The translations under genes were made by a program, and so were the position numbers. Under the pieces are notes generated by a model. That model was not told the origin of the DNA. It searched no databases and saw only the letters and a list, made by a program, of their open reading frames with translations. Shown here piece after piece: positions 17,557 to 26,386 of a stretch of 64,000 nucleotides of DNA (position 1 is its first letter; each line of letters opens with the position of its first letter). This stretch comes from DATGEP01 sp035310125 (GTDB lineage Bacteria; Chloroflexota; Ktedonobacteria; Ktedonobacterales; JADMIN01), in assembly GCA_035310125.1 (NCBI GenBank), contig DATGEP010000062.1, forward strand, positions 1 through 64,000, written 5' to 3'.

Positions 17557-18411
17557 ATGCCAGAGTTACCCGAGGTTGAATTTGTCGCGCGGCAACTTCA
17601 GACGGAGCTGGTTGGAAGCCGCGTCGTCTCCGCGCATGTATCCTGGGCGCGCACTATTGGCGATATGGACACGCGGGAGTTCGCGGAGCGCGTCGCGAGG
17701 CAGACAGTCAGACGCATTGGTCGCCGGGGCAAGCTCCTGCTCATCTTCCTCGACGGGGGCGATGTCCTGGCGATCCATCGGCGCATGTCGGGCAATCTGT
17801 ATATCTCGCCGCCCGCCACGGAAGATCCGTACACGCGCGTCAGCTTCTCGCTGGATGACGGGCGCCGCTTGCTCTACAGCGACCCGCGCAAGTTTGGTCG
17901 CCTTTCGCTTGTAGCTGAAACTGACCTCGATGCGACCTTTGCCGGGCTGGGACCAGAGCCGCTCGCGCGGGAATTCACGCCTGATGCTCTCGCTCAGCGG
18001 CTGGCGACGACCAAGCGAGCGATCAAAGCGACGCTCCTGGATCAAGCGGTGATCGCCGGTTTGGGAAACATCTACGCCGACGAAGCGCTCTATTGCGCTG
18101 GTATCCATCCGCTTCGACCGGCAAACTCACTCACACGTGATGAGATTGTCGCGCTCCATGGCGGTATCCAGACTGTGCTTGAGACGGGCATCCGCTATGG
18201 TGGCACGACAATTGGACGCCATCGCGATGCCTTCAACGAGGCGGGCACGAACGTCGCGCACCTCAATGTGTACCAGCACACTGGTCAACCCTGCCGTCGC
18301 TGCGGCACCCCTATCCGCCGCATTGTGGTAGCTCAGCGCGGCACACACTATTGCCCGCACTGTCAGCCGGACTCCACGGTACGCGAAAAGCGCCCCGCTA
18401 TTCGTGAATAG
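17557..18411 (+). CDS. mutM: Formamidopyrimidine-DNA glycosylase
   Basis: 284 residues. The catalytic N-terminus PELPEVE (Pro2, Glu3) is exact. The helix-two-turn-helix carries QAVIAGLGNIYADEALYCAGIHP. The C-terminal zinc finger has four Cys: CRRCGTPIRRIVVAQRGTHYCPHC. It removes 8-oxoguanine and formamidopyrimidines and cleaves the abasic site, in base-excision repair. The stop codon lies inside a terminator stem. Confidence 0.97.
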   Translation: MPELPEVEFVARQLQTELVGSRVVSAHVSWARTIGDMDTREFAERVARQTVRRIGRRGKLLLIFLDGGDVLAIHRRMSGNLYISPPATEDPYTRVSFSLDDGRRLLYSDPRKFGRLSLVAETDLDATFAGLGPEPLAREFTPDALAQRLATTKRAIKATLLDQAVIAGLGNIYADEALYCAGIHPLRPANSLTRDEIVALHGGIQTVLETGIRYGGTTIGRHRDAFNEAGTNVAHLNVYQHTGQPCRRCGTPIRRIVVAQRGTHYCPHCQPDSTVREKRPAIRE

Positions 18412-18419
18412 CGAGGCGC
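18390..18419. terminator. Terminator hairpin overlapping the mutM stop
   Basis: GCGCC (18390-18394) and CGCTATTC (18396-18403) pair with GAATAGCG (18406-18413) and GGCGC (18415-18419) across one mismatch and a 2-nt loop. It serves the convergent mutM and lipoprotein genes. Confidence 0.7.
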
Positions 18420-18437
18420 CGCGGCCATTTCAGCGTG

Positions 18438-19013
18438 TTAGGGCTTGTTTCCTGGAGTCGCCGTCGAGCTTCCCGGCGGCGTACTGCCCGGACCCGCCGT
18501 GGCTGTCGCCTGCGCTCCGGGGTTCGGCGTGAAGAAGGTTGTGGCGCTGTATGCCTGCCCACTATACGTCGTAGATGCGGTGACAGTCACCGGCTGCCCG
18601 GAATTTGGATCGTTGATGGTGAATGTAATGGCGGCTAACCCATCGGCGTTGGTATTGCCTGAGTACGTTCCGCTCGTCGGTCCGCTCAGGATGATGCTCA
18701 CGCCGAGGTTCGCCGCGGGCTGGGGTGGATTCTGCATTGACTGATCCTGCTTGCGGCAGAGGACGTAGATGGTGATGGTATCATTATTGGCGGGCGAGTA
18801 ATTAGAAGGCCACGCGCCAATCGTGAACGGTGGAAACGCGGGCGTCGGTTGCCCGTTATTGGGCGCGGGCGTATGGAATCCGGTGACGCCGCCATTGCCG
18901 TTACCGTTGCTGTTTGGGAGCGAAGCTGATGGAGTCGCGCACGCGACAAAGACCACCGCGATGATGCTGAGTGCGACTACAAGCAGCCCAAACCGCTTTG
19001 CCGGAGCTGTCAT
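18438..19013 (-). CDS. Lipoprotein with Ig-like domain
   Basis: 191 residues from the ATG at 19013 (GGAGG eleven bases upstream). A lipoprotein signal peptide ends at the lipobox VFVAC near residue 24. A low-complexity Asn/Gly/Pro/Thr linker follows. A beta-rich domain then reads NLGVSIILSGPTSGTYSGNTNADGLAAITFTI, close to bacterial Ig-like (Big_1/invasin-type) repeats. The C-terminus is again Pro/Thr/Ser/Gly-rich. It is probably tethered to the outer face of the membrane; function unknown. Confidence 0.8.
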   Translation of the reverse strand: MTAPAKRFGLLVVALSIIAVVFVACATPSASLPNSNGNGNGGVTGFHTPAPNNGQPTPAFPPFTIGAWPSNYSPANNDTITIYVLCRKQDQSMQNPPQPAANLGVSIILSGPTSGTYSGNTNADGLAAITFTINDPNSGQPVTVTASTTYSGQAYSATTFFTPNPGAQATATAGPGSTPPGSSTATPGNKP

Positions 19014-19366
19014 CGCTGTCCCTACCTCCATATATTCCGTTCGCCGCCTGATTATCTTTCGAAGTCTTCGCCCCAACTGCATCGGCGCGCCCATTCGGTG
19101 CCCCAGTCTCGTTGCTGGTCCGCTACGAGATATGATAGCACGACAGCCAGGCGATTGCAGTCAACGCGTAGTCTACATCAGCCGGCGATGCGGCATCAGA
19201 TTCTGGCCCGATTGGGCTATCGCACCAGCTAGCCGCTATAGTTGCGAGAGCGAGGTGGTTCTTGCGGAGCGGTTGCGTATATTTCTGCTCGCGTGCTATT
19301 ATTATGTCATGACACAGCATTCGCACCGTCCACGACGAATCTGCTGTGTCATGTGGGAGGTCATTC
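19014..19366. other. Intergenic region with promoter and hairpin before larB
   Basis: No gene is seen. A 12-bp inverted repeat (listed separately) lies between a TATTAT-like -10 (about 19298-19303) and the larB ribosome site. Confidence 0.45.
19308..19353 (+). promoter_or_regulatory. 12-bp inverted repeat in the larB leader
   Basis: CATGACACAGCA (19308-19319) and TGCTGTGTCATG (19342-19353) are exact reverse complements with a 22-nt spacer. They end four bases before the GGAGG of larB. The repeat could be an operator for a dimeric regulator or an mRNA hairpin limiting ribosome access. Confidence 0.45.
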
Positions 19367-20140
19367 GTGGGATACAGCGACGAGAAGGACTCGTCCGCAG
19401 CCATCGAACCGGTTGAGGGCGAGCGCTCCGGACAAATCGAAGCGCGACTGGATCTGGGGCGCGAGCGCCGAACCGGCATCCCGGAGATCATCTTAGCGGA
19501 GGTGAAGACGGACGATCAGGTCGTCGCCATCGTGCGCTCGTTTCTGGAGCGCCGAGGCCATGCGCTTGTCAGCCGCTTACGAGCGGAGATGAGTGAGCGC
19601 CTCAGGCGCGAATTCGACGAGTGCGAAGTAGATCTACGCGTGCTGGCGCGGGCCGCGGCTATCCATGCTCGGGGGTATCAGCGTCCTCACACCGGTGGCC
19701 AGATCGGCATATTGACGGCGGGGACCAGTGACGTGGCTATTGCCGAGGAGGCACGGCTAGTCGCCGAGGAGATGGGTGTGGAGGTCACGACGCTCTATGA
19801 TGTTGGCGTGGCTGGCATCCACCGACTCTTCGAACCGCTCGATGCGCTTTTCCGACGCGATGTGGCGGCGCTGGTGGTCTGTGCGGGGATGGACGGCGCG
19901 CTGCCATCGGTTGTGGCGGGACTCGCGCCGGTGCCAGTCATCGGGGTACCTACCAGCGTCGGTTATGGCGCGGGCGGCAAAGGCCGAGCGGCTTTGCTCT
20001 CCATGCTCCAAACCTGTGTTCCGGGATTGACGGTCGTTAACATCAATAACGGCGTGGGGGCTGGAGCAACGGCTGCACTCATCGCCAATCGAGCCGCGCG
20101 CGCTCGTTCCCAAGGAGAGCGCCTAGCGAAGTCCGTATAA
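19367..20140 (+). CDS. larB: Nickel pincer cofactor biosynthesis carboxylase LarB
   Basis: 257 residues from the GTG at 19367 (GGAGG six bases upstream). The N-terminal part has the LarB pattern LDLGRERRTGIPEIILAEVKT. The C-terminal PurE-like domain reads IGILTAGTSDVAIAEEARLVAEEMG, VVCAGMDGALPSVVAGL, VPVIGVPTSVGYG and GLTVVNINNGVGAGATAALIA. LarB carboxylates and hydrolyses nicotinic acid adenine dinucleotide, the first step to the nickel pincer cofactor. LarC and LarE are not in this window, so the pathway must be completed elsewhere or the gene has another role. Confidence 0.92.
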   Translation: MGYSDEKDSSAAIEPVEGERSGQIEARLDLGRERRTGIPEIILAEVKTDDQVVAIVRSFLERRGHALVSRLRAEMSERLRREFDECEVDLRVLARAAAIHARGYQRPHTGGQIGILTAGTSDVAIAEEARLVAEEMGVEVTTLYDVGVAGIHRLFEPLDALFRRDVAALVVCAGMDGALPSVVAGLAPVPVIGVPTSVGYGAGGKGRAALLSMLQTCVPGLTVVNINNGVGAGATAALIANRAARARSQGERLAKSV

Positions 20141-20393
20141 CGGAGAGCATGGACTAAAGCGCGTATCAACAGTACTTTCGGGTTGTTAACCGACCATTGA
20201 TGTGCGTACAATGTGATCAACATCACACTGCCAGTTTCTTTGGATGCCGCCGAGCAGTCTTGGTATGAAACCTGCTATTCAAAGCCATGCAGGTTGCGTG
20301 ATCGGCTGCATTCCAAGAATGGCGTGGTGGATGTTAGACACGCCACGATACTCGTGAGCACACTACCGTTCGATTACAAGAGAGGTGCGAACA

Positions 20394-20690
20394 ATGGCAA
20401 CAAGTAAGCGCGGACCTGAACCAGGGTCCCAGAAGGCGAAACACGGCGGGCAAGCGGTCCGCGAGAAGTACGGACCTGAGTTCTACTCCCGCATCGGCAA
20501 GAAGGGTGGCGAAGCCGTCAAAGAAAAGCTCGGCCCATCGTTCTATGCTGAGATCGGCAAGAAGGGTGGCGAGTCCACCAAGCGACAGCAAGGCCCTGAG
20601 TTCTACTCCCGCATCGGCAAGAAGGGTGGCGAGCGCGGTCGGGGCACGCCGAAGCAGCAAGCATCGCGCACCCGCACTCCCGCCCAATAA
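20394..20690 (+). CDS. KGG-repeat general stress protein
   Basis: 98 residues from the ATG at 20394 (AGAGGTG upstream). Three tandem copies of GPEFYSRIGKKGGE (the second is GPSFYAEIGKKGGE) follow an N-terminal GGQAVREKY half copy. The DNA repeats are near-identical over about 40 bp, so the array expanded recently. The family (KGG motif, GsiB/ConJ-like) contains hydrophilic desiccation- or stress-induced proteins. The protein is very basic, Gly/Lys-rich and probably disordered. Confidence 0.88.
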   Translation: MATSKRGPEPGSQKAKHGGQAVREKYGPEFYSRIGKKGGEAVKEKLGPSFYAEIGKKGGESTKRQQGPEFYSRIGKKGGERGRGTPKQQASRTRTPAQ

Positions 20691-20747
20691 GCCATCTCAA
20701 TGTGGGTAAAGTATGAAACATGCTGACCCATATGTGAGGTAGGAGTT

Positions 20748-20805
20748 GCCCGGTACCCAGCAACGTACCGGGCGTGAGCGGCGCTGGTACGTACCAGCGC
20801 CGCTC
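20748..20805 (+). terminator. Two tandem palindromic hairpins
   Basis: GCCCGGTAC (20748-20756) pairs with GTACCGGGC (20765-20773). Immediately after, 20776-20805 is a perfect 30-bp palindrome with 15-bp arms and no spacer (the arm ends GGCGCTGGTAC). They follow the KGG gene and probably terminate it. The uninterrupted palindrome would extrude poorly as RNA but could be a protein-binding site. Confidence 0.6.
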
Positions 20806-20989
20806 GTCTATTGCCACCATTCTGTCTCAAACGCCCCGTCCCCCAGCCGCCTACTCGCAAATCTCCACGTATATACACTCAATCTCAACCTCTTCCTGAC
20901 TGGATGAGTAGAGACTCGCTGAGACTGCTTGGAGTACACTTCTCAAGGACACTCTAGAACCCTCTCTGTGTCCGCGAGGAGCCCGCTGT

Positions 20990-21862
20990 ATGCTGCAAGA
21001 ACGTTATGCGCCGCCTGAACAAGCCAGCGCACCACAGATACATGTGATTGATCTTCCAACTGCGCCGTCCACTGATGCTGACGACGCATTGCCCGCGCTA
21101 CCGTTGCCCGCGTTGCCGACCAGCTATCGTGTTGCCAAGCGCGCGCTGGATATTCTAGTGAGCGCGCTGGTATTGGTCGTTCTCTCGCCGGTATTACTCG
21201 CGACGGCGCTGCTTATCGTATTGACGTCGCGTGGTCCAGCATTCTTTCGCCAGCAGCGCGTAGGCGAAGGTGGCCGCATTTTCACGATGTATAAGTTCCG
21301 TTCGATGTATGTCAACGCGGATCACTCGCTGCACAGGGCGACGTATGCGAATTTCGTCGCGGGTAAGGGCGGCAATGGCAAGGTGACACGAGAATCGCTG
21401 CGGCTGGCAGGGTTAGCGACCGCAACCGACGACGACGACACCGACGAAGAGGATTTCTACGCTGAACGGCGGCGCGGTATCATTCGCCGCCAGCTCCACC
21501 GGCTGCGTCCTCTGTTGCATGCCGACGATCCGCGGATCACTCCAATGGGCGCGCTCATTCGTGTTACCAGTGTTGACGAGCTGCCGCAGCTTCTCAACGT
21601 CCTGTTGGGCGACATGTCGCTGGTCGGTCCGCGCCCACCAATACCCTACGAAGTGCGCATGTACCGGCGCAAGCATCTTTTACGCCTCGCTATTCAGCCT
21701 GGCGTCACGGGCATCTGGCAGGTGCGTGGACGCAACAAGGTACCTTTCGAGCAGATGGTAGATATGGACATCGCCTACATCAAGAGCCGCACCTTCTGGC
21801 TGGATCTGAAGCTTCTTATTCTGACCATCCCCGCGGTGCTGAACAAGCGTACCGAAAAGTAA
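20990..21862 (+). CDS. Bacterial sugar transferase (polyprenyl-phosphate glycosyl-1-phosphate transferase)
   Basis: 290 residues. An N-terminal cytoplasmic stretch is followed by one re-entrant membrane helix (RALDILVSALVLVVLSPVLL). The catalytic domain has QQRVGEGGRIFTMYKFRSM, a DDPRITPMGALIRVTSVDELPQLLNVL stretch with the Asp-Glu pair, and GDMSLVGPRPP. The C-terminus has QPGVTGIWQVRGRN. An acidic insert (about 135-160, DDDDTDEED) breaks the domain relative to short PglC-type enzymes. It transfers a sugar phosphate to undecaprenyl phosphate to start exopolysaccharide or glycan synthesis. No other polysaccharide genes are nearby. Confidence 0.9.
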   Translation: MLQERYAPPEQASAPQIHVIDLPTAPSTDADDALPALPLPALPTSYRVAKRALDILVSALVLVVLSPVLLATALLIVLTSRGPAFFRQQRVGEGGRIFTMYKFRSMYVNADHSLHRATYANFVAGKGGNGKVTRESLRLAGLATATDDDDTDEEDFYAERRRGIIRRQLHRLRPLLHADDPRITPMGALIRVTSVDELPQLLNVLLGDMSLVGPRPPIPYEVRMYRRKHLLRLAIQPGVTGIWQVRGRNKVPFEQMVDMDIAYIKSRTFWLDLKLLILTIPAVLNKRTEK

Positions 21863-22074
21863 CCTGGCGAGATGGACCGCGGGGTCCGCGCCGCGCAATC
21901 CTTCGCTAGACGTAAAAGCGAGCGCGCAGTTGCCAATGTGCCTCCATTTGCCCCATAGTGTGTGATATATGTTGTCGCGTGGCGACCAGCCAGCGCATGA
22001 GAACTTCACCTCCGCGCGCACTGGCCCGCAACGGCGCGGTGGCGCCGATATGGACACTCTGTGGGGATACGATT

Positions 22075-23325
22075 ATGGCCACGGCAAAACGCCAGACTCT
22101 TGGGAGTGTATGGCTGGTCTGGGTGAGGACGCTCTACACGGGCTATCTCGCCAGCGTCATGGCTACCGGGATCGTCTCTATCGCGCTCTACCTCAACCAT
22201 GTGACCGTGCTATCGGTGATCCTCTGGGTCGTCGCGTGCATATTGCTGGCATTCCTGACGGCTGTCTATGTGCTGCGGTGGGTGATGTTCCCACGCGAGG
22301 TTCGCAGCAATCTTACCGATCCGACCACGGTATTCGGCTATTTTACGTTTGTTGCCGCTGTCGGCGTCGTCGCCACACGGTTTTCGCTCGGCGGCTGGAC
22401 ACTTGTCCCAGGTATTCTGACGTTGATAGCGGCTGCCTCGTGGCTGGTATTGACATACTGGGCGTTTGCGATGCTCATCTTTGTCAGTGGCCGCATGATA
22501 GATCAATCGGTCAATGGATCCTGGCTGATCTCGATTGTCGCTACAGAGTCTCTAGCAATCACCTGGGTCTTGCTGATTCAGGTGCGGCCCGAACTTACGG
22601 CGGTGCTACAGCTCGTCGCCTATATGTTTTGGACGTTTGGCGTGCTCCTGTATCTCATCTTCATCGCCTTCATCATGTATCGCTTCTTCTTCACGCATAT
22701 ACGGCCGACCGATCTTTCTCCCCCGTACTGGATCAATATGGGCGCGATGGCTATCACGACGGTCGCGGGAGCGCGCCTATTTCAGCTCCCACATCCCGAC
22801 GCCTTTCTGACACCGCTGAAATCCTACATTTTGGGCTTCACGGTGATGATGTGGGCGTGGGGAACCTGGTGGATTCCGCTACTCATCATTATCGGCATCT
22901 GGAAGTATGGCATTTCCAAACAACTGCTCACGTATGCGCCACCGCTTTGGAGCATTGTCTTCCCGCTGGGCATGTACGCGACGGCAGTGCAGCTGCTGGC
23001 AAAGATTCCTGGATTAGAGTTCGTGGGTGTAATAGGCCCCGCGGCCACCTGGATCGCGTTCGGCGCATGGGCCCTGACGGCTGCTGGCTGGGCCTGGTCA
23101 GCCATCTCCACCGTCCGCTCTCTGGGCGCCGCTCAAGCGATAGTGAATCGCCCCTCTACCCGCCAGGAGGCTCAAGGGCAGATCTCGCGCTCCGGCTCGG
23201 TGGCGAATGCCGACAGCGCCGCGGCACGGGTGGATGACGCGGAACAGCACGGCACAGATACGGGCACGACCGGTTATGTTACAGAAGCCGGCTCGCGTGG
23301 TGATACGCGAGGCCCCGCCTCCTAG
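22075..23325 (+). CDS. TDT-family transporter (TehA/SLAC1-like)
   Basis: 416 residues from the ATG at 22075 (GGGGA eight bases upstream). About ten membrane helices start with LASVMATGIVSIALYL, typical of the tellurite-resistance/dicarboxylate transporter (SLAC1) family. Central conserved residues include the Phe/Trp-rich pore helices WWIPLLIIIGIWKYG. The last 60 residues are a hydrophilic tail. Family members carry anions such as dicarboxylates, sulfite or nitrate; the substrate here is not predictable. Confidence 0.85.
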   Translation: MATAKRQTLGSVWLVWVRTLYTGYLASVMATGIVSIALYLNHVTVLSVILWVVACILLAFLTAVYVLRWVMFPREVRSNLTDPTTVFGYFTFVAAVGVVATRFSLGGWTLVPGILTLIAAASWLVLTYWAFAMLIFVSGRMIDQSVNGSWLISIVATESLAITWVLLIQVRPELTAVLQLVAYMFWTFGVLLYLIFIAFIMYRFFFTHIRPTDLSPPYWINMGAMAITTVAGARLFQLPHPDAFLTPLKSYILGFTVMMWAWGTWWIPLLIIIGIWKYGISKQLLTYAPPLWSIVFPLGMYATAVQLLAKIPGLEFVGVIGPAATWIAFGAWALTAAGWAWSAISTVRSLGAAQAIVNRPSTRQEAQGQISRSGSVANADSAAARVDDAEQHGTDTGTTGYVTEAGSRGDTRGPAS

Positions 23326-23610
23326 CGAGGTATCGCGGCGCATCGCCACTGTTTCGCGTGACTGGTATGCTGATTCTGAGGTGCGCGGGAACCTATACAG
23401 ACGGCAGGCTATCCGGTACAATGAGCGCGGCGCGGGCCAACTGTTCGCGCCGTTGCTCGCACCGGACGCCGCCCACGTGGATGCACTTTTCATGTCCATG
23501 CCCTCTCCTCTCCACGCGCTCGTCCCGGTCGCCATTCATCGCCGTTCGGAAGCAAGCCTGGATCACGTCTAGGGAGAGGCTTTCGCGGCACTCGTGTGGA
23601 GGACGCTTTC

Positions 23611-23997
23611 ATGTCACATCGCAACACACACTATTGGCTCTGGTTCCTGCTCTTCGGCCTCATTGGGGGGCTGCTCTACTACAACGCCAACAATAAGCTG
23701 GACAGTGAATCCATCTGGCTCCTGGCCAGTGGACTGCTGGGGCTCGTGGTTGGCATGAAGTGGTTGAATGAAGGCAAGTGGACGCGTCCGTACGACATCA
23801 TCATTGGCATTGTCTTCACGCTCGTCGGCATCCTGGGGATCCTGCAAGGGTTCCGCGTGGTGAATGTGGGAAAGATCGCGCCAGCCAGCATCGCTTCCCA
23901 TGGCACGCTGCTCGGTCTGTCGCTGACTGGCCTGGCGGTGCTCATCAACACGGTGCTGGGCCTCACCTCGCTCAATCACGGTCTGAAGAGCAAGTAG
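23611..23997 (+). CDS. Hypothetical small membrane protein (4 TM)
   Basis: 128 residues from the ATG at 23611, with GGAGG nine bases upstream; a GTG at 23596 is in frame but lies on that site. Four hydrophobic segments occur at about 8-24, 36-49, 63-81 and 100-119, with short charged loops (NEGKWTRPYD). It has no recognised family. It stands alone between the transporter and a terminator. Confidence 0.7.
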   Translation: MSHRNTHYWLWFLLFGLIGGLLYYNANNKLDSESIWLLASGLLGLVVGMKWLNEGKWTRPYDIIIGIVFTLVGILGILQGFRVVNVGKIAPASIASHGTLLGLSLTGLAVLINTVLGLTSLNHGLKSK

Positions 23998-24020
23998 ACC
24001 GACATATCGTTGACAAATTG

Positions 24021-24054
24021 AGCGGGCATCTGGCATGGAGACCAGATGCCCGCT
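24021..24054. terminator. Bidirectional terminator, 13-bp perfect stem
   Basis: AGCGGGCATCTGG (24021-24033) is the exact complement of CCAGATGCCCGCT (24042-24054) with an 8-nt loop. It lies between the convergent small membrane gene and etfD. Confidence 0.8.
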
Positions 24055-24071
24055 TACCCCGTTAGGAGCGA

Positions 24072-26264
24072 TTAGCTGTGCGCCTCATCACTGGCTGCGC
24101 CAGCGCTGCCAGTAGCGCCAGTGTTACCGGCGATGGCCGGCTGTGCGTCGAGAGCGCGAGCCAGGATTTCGGCGATATCCTCCACCTGGAAGTGGTCCTG
24201 CGCCTCAACGGCCTTGATGCCGTCCTCAAACATCGTAATGCAGAAGGGGCAGGCGGCGGCCATCGCGTCCGCGCCGGTGCTGAGAGCCTCCTCCACACGC
24301 GTGTTGTTGATACGCTTGCCGATCTTCTCTTCCATCCAGACGCGGCCGCCGCCGCCGCCACAGCAGAACGAGCGGTTTCGGTTGCGCTTCATCTCGTGAA
24401 CGCCATCACTATTGACGATGTTCAGCACCTTGCGCGGCGCATCGTAGATGCCGTTCCAGCGACCAATGAAACATGGATCATGGTACGTCAGCTTGCGGCG
24501 GTCAAAGCCTTCGGGCAACTTGAGTTGCCCTGATTCAATCAGGCGCTCGATGAACTCAGTATGGTGAACAACCTCGAAGTTGCCGCCAAGCTGTGGATAC
24601 TCGTTCTTGATCGTGTTGAAGCAGTGCGGGCAGGTCGCCACCACGGTCTTCACATCATATGCGCGGCCCGGCTGAACGCCTACACCGTGCGCAGGCAACG
24701 CCCCGGCGCTAACGTTGTGCCCATTCGCGCCGTTGTGTCCGTTAGCTTCCGCGGGAGCGCCCTTCCCGAAGCCGTAATTATTCAGCACCTCGATGTTTTG
24801 TGATGCGAGCGTGTACCACAAATACTCGTTGCCGATGCGCCGTGCTGGGTCGCCCGTGCAGCTTTCTTCCGGCCCCAAAATGCCGAAGTGGACACCCGCG
24901 TGCTGCATCACTTTCGCGAAGGCGGTCGCGACCTTGCGGTTGCGGGCATCGAACGAGCCCATGCAGCCAACCCAATAGAGCACTTCGACATTGGGATCTT
25001 CGGCGAGCGTCGGGACATTCATACCCGCGGCCCAGTCGGCTCGCGTGTCGTTGCTGATCTCCCAGGGATTCTGGTTGCGCTCCAGGTTAGTGAAGAGTGG
25101 CGTGACTTCCTGCGGAAAGCGGCTCTCTTCCATGACGAGGTAGCGCCGCATATCGTCAATCTTCTGCACGTGTTCGATAGAGACAGGGCAGATCTCCACG
25201 CAGGCGCCGCAATTCGTACAGGCCCAGAGCGTCTCGTCTTTGATGCGACCGCCGACCATCGGCTCTTGCTTAAGCTCTTCGATACCCTGCTGCTGACCGA
25301 CGACCGCGAGATTACCGGTGGCGAAGAGCTCCTCCTTGACATCCAGGATAATCTCCTTAGGCCAGAGCGGCTTATCGGTCGCCAGCGCGGGGCAGACGCT
25401 GTTGCAGCGGCCACATTCGGTACAGGCGTAGCCATCGAGAAGCTGCTTCCAGGTGAACTGATTGACCGTATGGACGCCGTAATCCTCGCGCTCTTCCAGG
25501 TTGGGGATGGGATCGAGGGCGCCGAGGGGTGTCATGCGACGGAAGAAGATGTTGAACGGCGTCGCCATCAGGTGCAGGTGCTTCGAGTTGGGGATGTAGA
25601 TAAGGAAGCTAAGAACGGTCAGGACATTTGCCCACCAGAAGACGCTGGTGAGCGCGGTGGCCGTAGAAACCGGGATCGCATCCCACGCCGGGCCGAGCAT
25701 CGCACCAAAGAGGGTCCAGTCGGCGCCGCGTGTGGCGACGTAGGCGAAGACCTCGAAGAAGAAGAGCGTGAGCAGCACCAGAAAGATCATGCCCAGGATG
25801 ATAAAGGCATCCACTGGGCTATGCGTCTGGCTTTCGAGCTGCTTGGGCCGCAGGACAAGCCGGCGGTAGCCAAACTCGATGAGCGCCAGGAACGCGAAGA
25901 AGATGAAGAAGTCCAGAATGACGGCAAACGGACGGCTGGAGATGACGGGGATAGAGACGCCAAACGCTTCGGCCCAGAGATTGAGGGCATCAAGCTGGAT
26001 GACGATGAAGCCCCAGAACGTGAAGAAGTGCGCAATGCCGGGCAACGGATCTCGCAGCACACCGCGCTGACCGAGCACCATGAGCACAAAGAACTTCACT
26101 CGCTCGCCGATATGGTCGAAGCGATTGTCGGGCTGGCCCAGCAACATGAGACGCACGAGCTGGCGGATACGCAGCGCGAACGCGACCCATGCGGCAATGA
26201 GCAGCACCGCGAAGATGACCGCTCCCACTGGACCGCCCGCCAGTGAGAATGAGGGAATACTCAC
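24072..26264 (-). CDS. etfD: Membrane Fe-S oxidoreductase, EtfD-like (ETF:menaquinone reductase)
   Basis: 730 residues from the GTG at 26264, which has AAAGGAG seven bases upstream; an in-frame ATG at 26330 lies across a hairpin. The N-terminal membrane part (about 1-240) resembles NarI-type cytochrome b subunits, with several helices. Two 4Fe-4S motifs follow (CTECGRCNSVCP; CTNCGACVEICPVS), then two CCG domains of heterodisulfide-reductase type (YWVGCMGSFD; SCTGDPARRIGNEYL; CPHCFNTIKNEYP; CCGGGGGRVWMEE). It is last in the etfB-etfA-etfD operon. By analogy to mycobacterial EtfD it passes electrons from EtfBA to menaquinone during beta-oxidation. Confidence 0.9.
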   Translation of the reverse strand: MSIPSFSLAGGPVGAVIFAVLLIAAWVAFALRIRQLVRLMLLGQPDNRFDHIGERVKFFVLMVLGQRGVLRDPLPGIAHFFTFWGFIVIQLDALNLWAEAFGVSIPVISSRPFAVILDFFIFFAFLALIEFGYRRLVLRPKQLESQTHSPVDAFIILGMIFLVLLTLFFFEVFAYVATRGADWTLFGAMLGPAWDAIPVSTATALTSVFWWANVLTVLSFLIYIPNSKHLHLMATPFNIFFRRMTPLGALDPIPNLEEREDYGVHTVNQFTWKQLLDGYACTECGRCNSVCPALATDKPLWPKEIILDVKEELFATGNLAVVGQQQGIEELKQEPMVGGRIKDETLWACTNCGACVEICPVSIEHVQKIDDMRRYLVMEESRFPQEVTPLFTNLERNQNPWEISNDTRADWAAGMNVPTLAEDPNVEVLYWVGCMGSFDARNRKVATAFAKVMQHAGVHFGILGPEESCTGDPARRIGNEYLWYTLASQNIEVLNNYGFGKGAPAEANGHNGANGHNVSAGALPAHGVGVQPGRAYDVKTVVATCPHCFNTIKNEYPQLGGNFEVVHHTEFIERLIESGQLKLPEGFDRRKLTYHDPCFIGRWNGIYDAPRKVLNIVNSDGVHEMKRNRNRSFCCGGGGGRVWMEEKIGKRINNTRVEEALSTGADAMAAACPFCITMFEDGIKAVEAQDHFQVEDIAEILARALDAQPAIAGNTGATGSAGAASDEAHS

Positions 26265-26288
26265 GAGAACGCTCCTTTGGCCTGATTT

Positions 26289-26316
26289 CCCCCTTCTCGC
26301 AGCCGCGAGAAGGGGG
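26289..26316 (-). terminator. Intercistronic 12-bp hairpin between etfA and etfD
   Basis: CCCCCTTCTCGC (26289-26300) pairs exactly with GCGAGAAGGGGG (26305-26316) across a 4-nt loop. It lies 24 bp upstream of the etfD start and 70 bp after etfA stops. It may reduce read-through or protect the etfBA message, giving less etfD than etfBA. Confidence 0.55.
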
Positions 26317-26386
26317 ACCTGGCTCACCATCCCACTGTGTCACATTGGGGCGAGACCTGCCTCGCCAGTAGAGGCCAGGGAAGAGG

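Noticed and set aside
20440..20640. Tandem direct repeats resembling a CRISPR array
   Set aside because: The repeats are inside the KGG-protein gene, are in frame, and encode GPEFYSRIGKKGGE copies without spacers.
21969..23237. 422-codon open frame on the plus strand in another frame of the TDT transporter
   Set aside because: The alternative frame encodes a clear ten-helix transporter. This one is Arg/His-rich with no motifs.
24888..26246. 452-codon open frame on the plus strand
   Set aside because: It is the antisense shadow of etfD; high GC leaves the opposite strand open.
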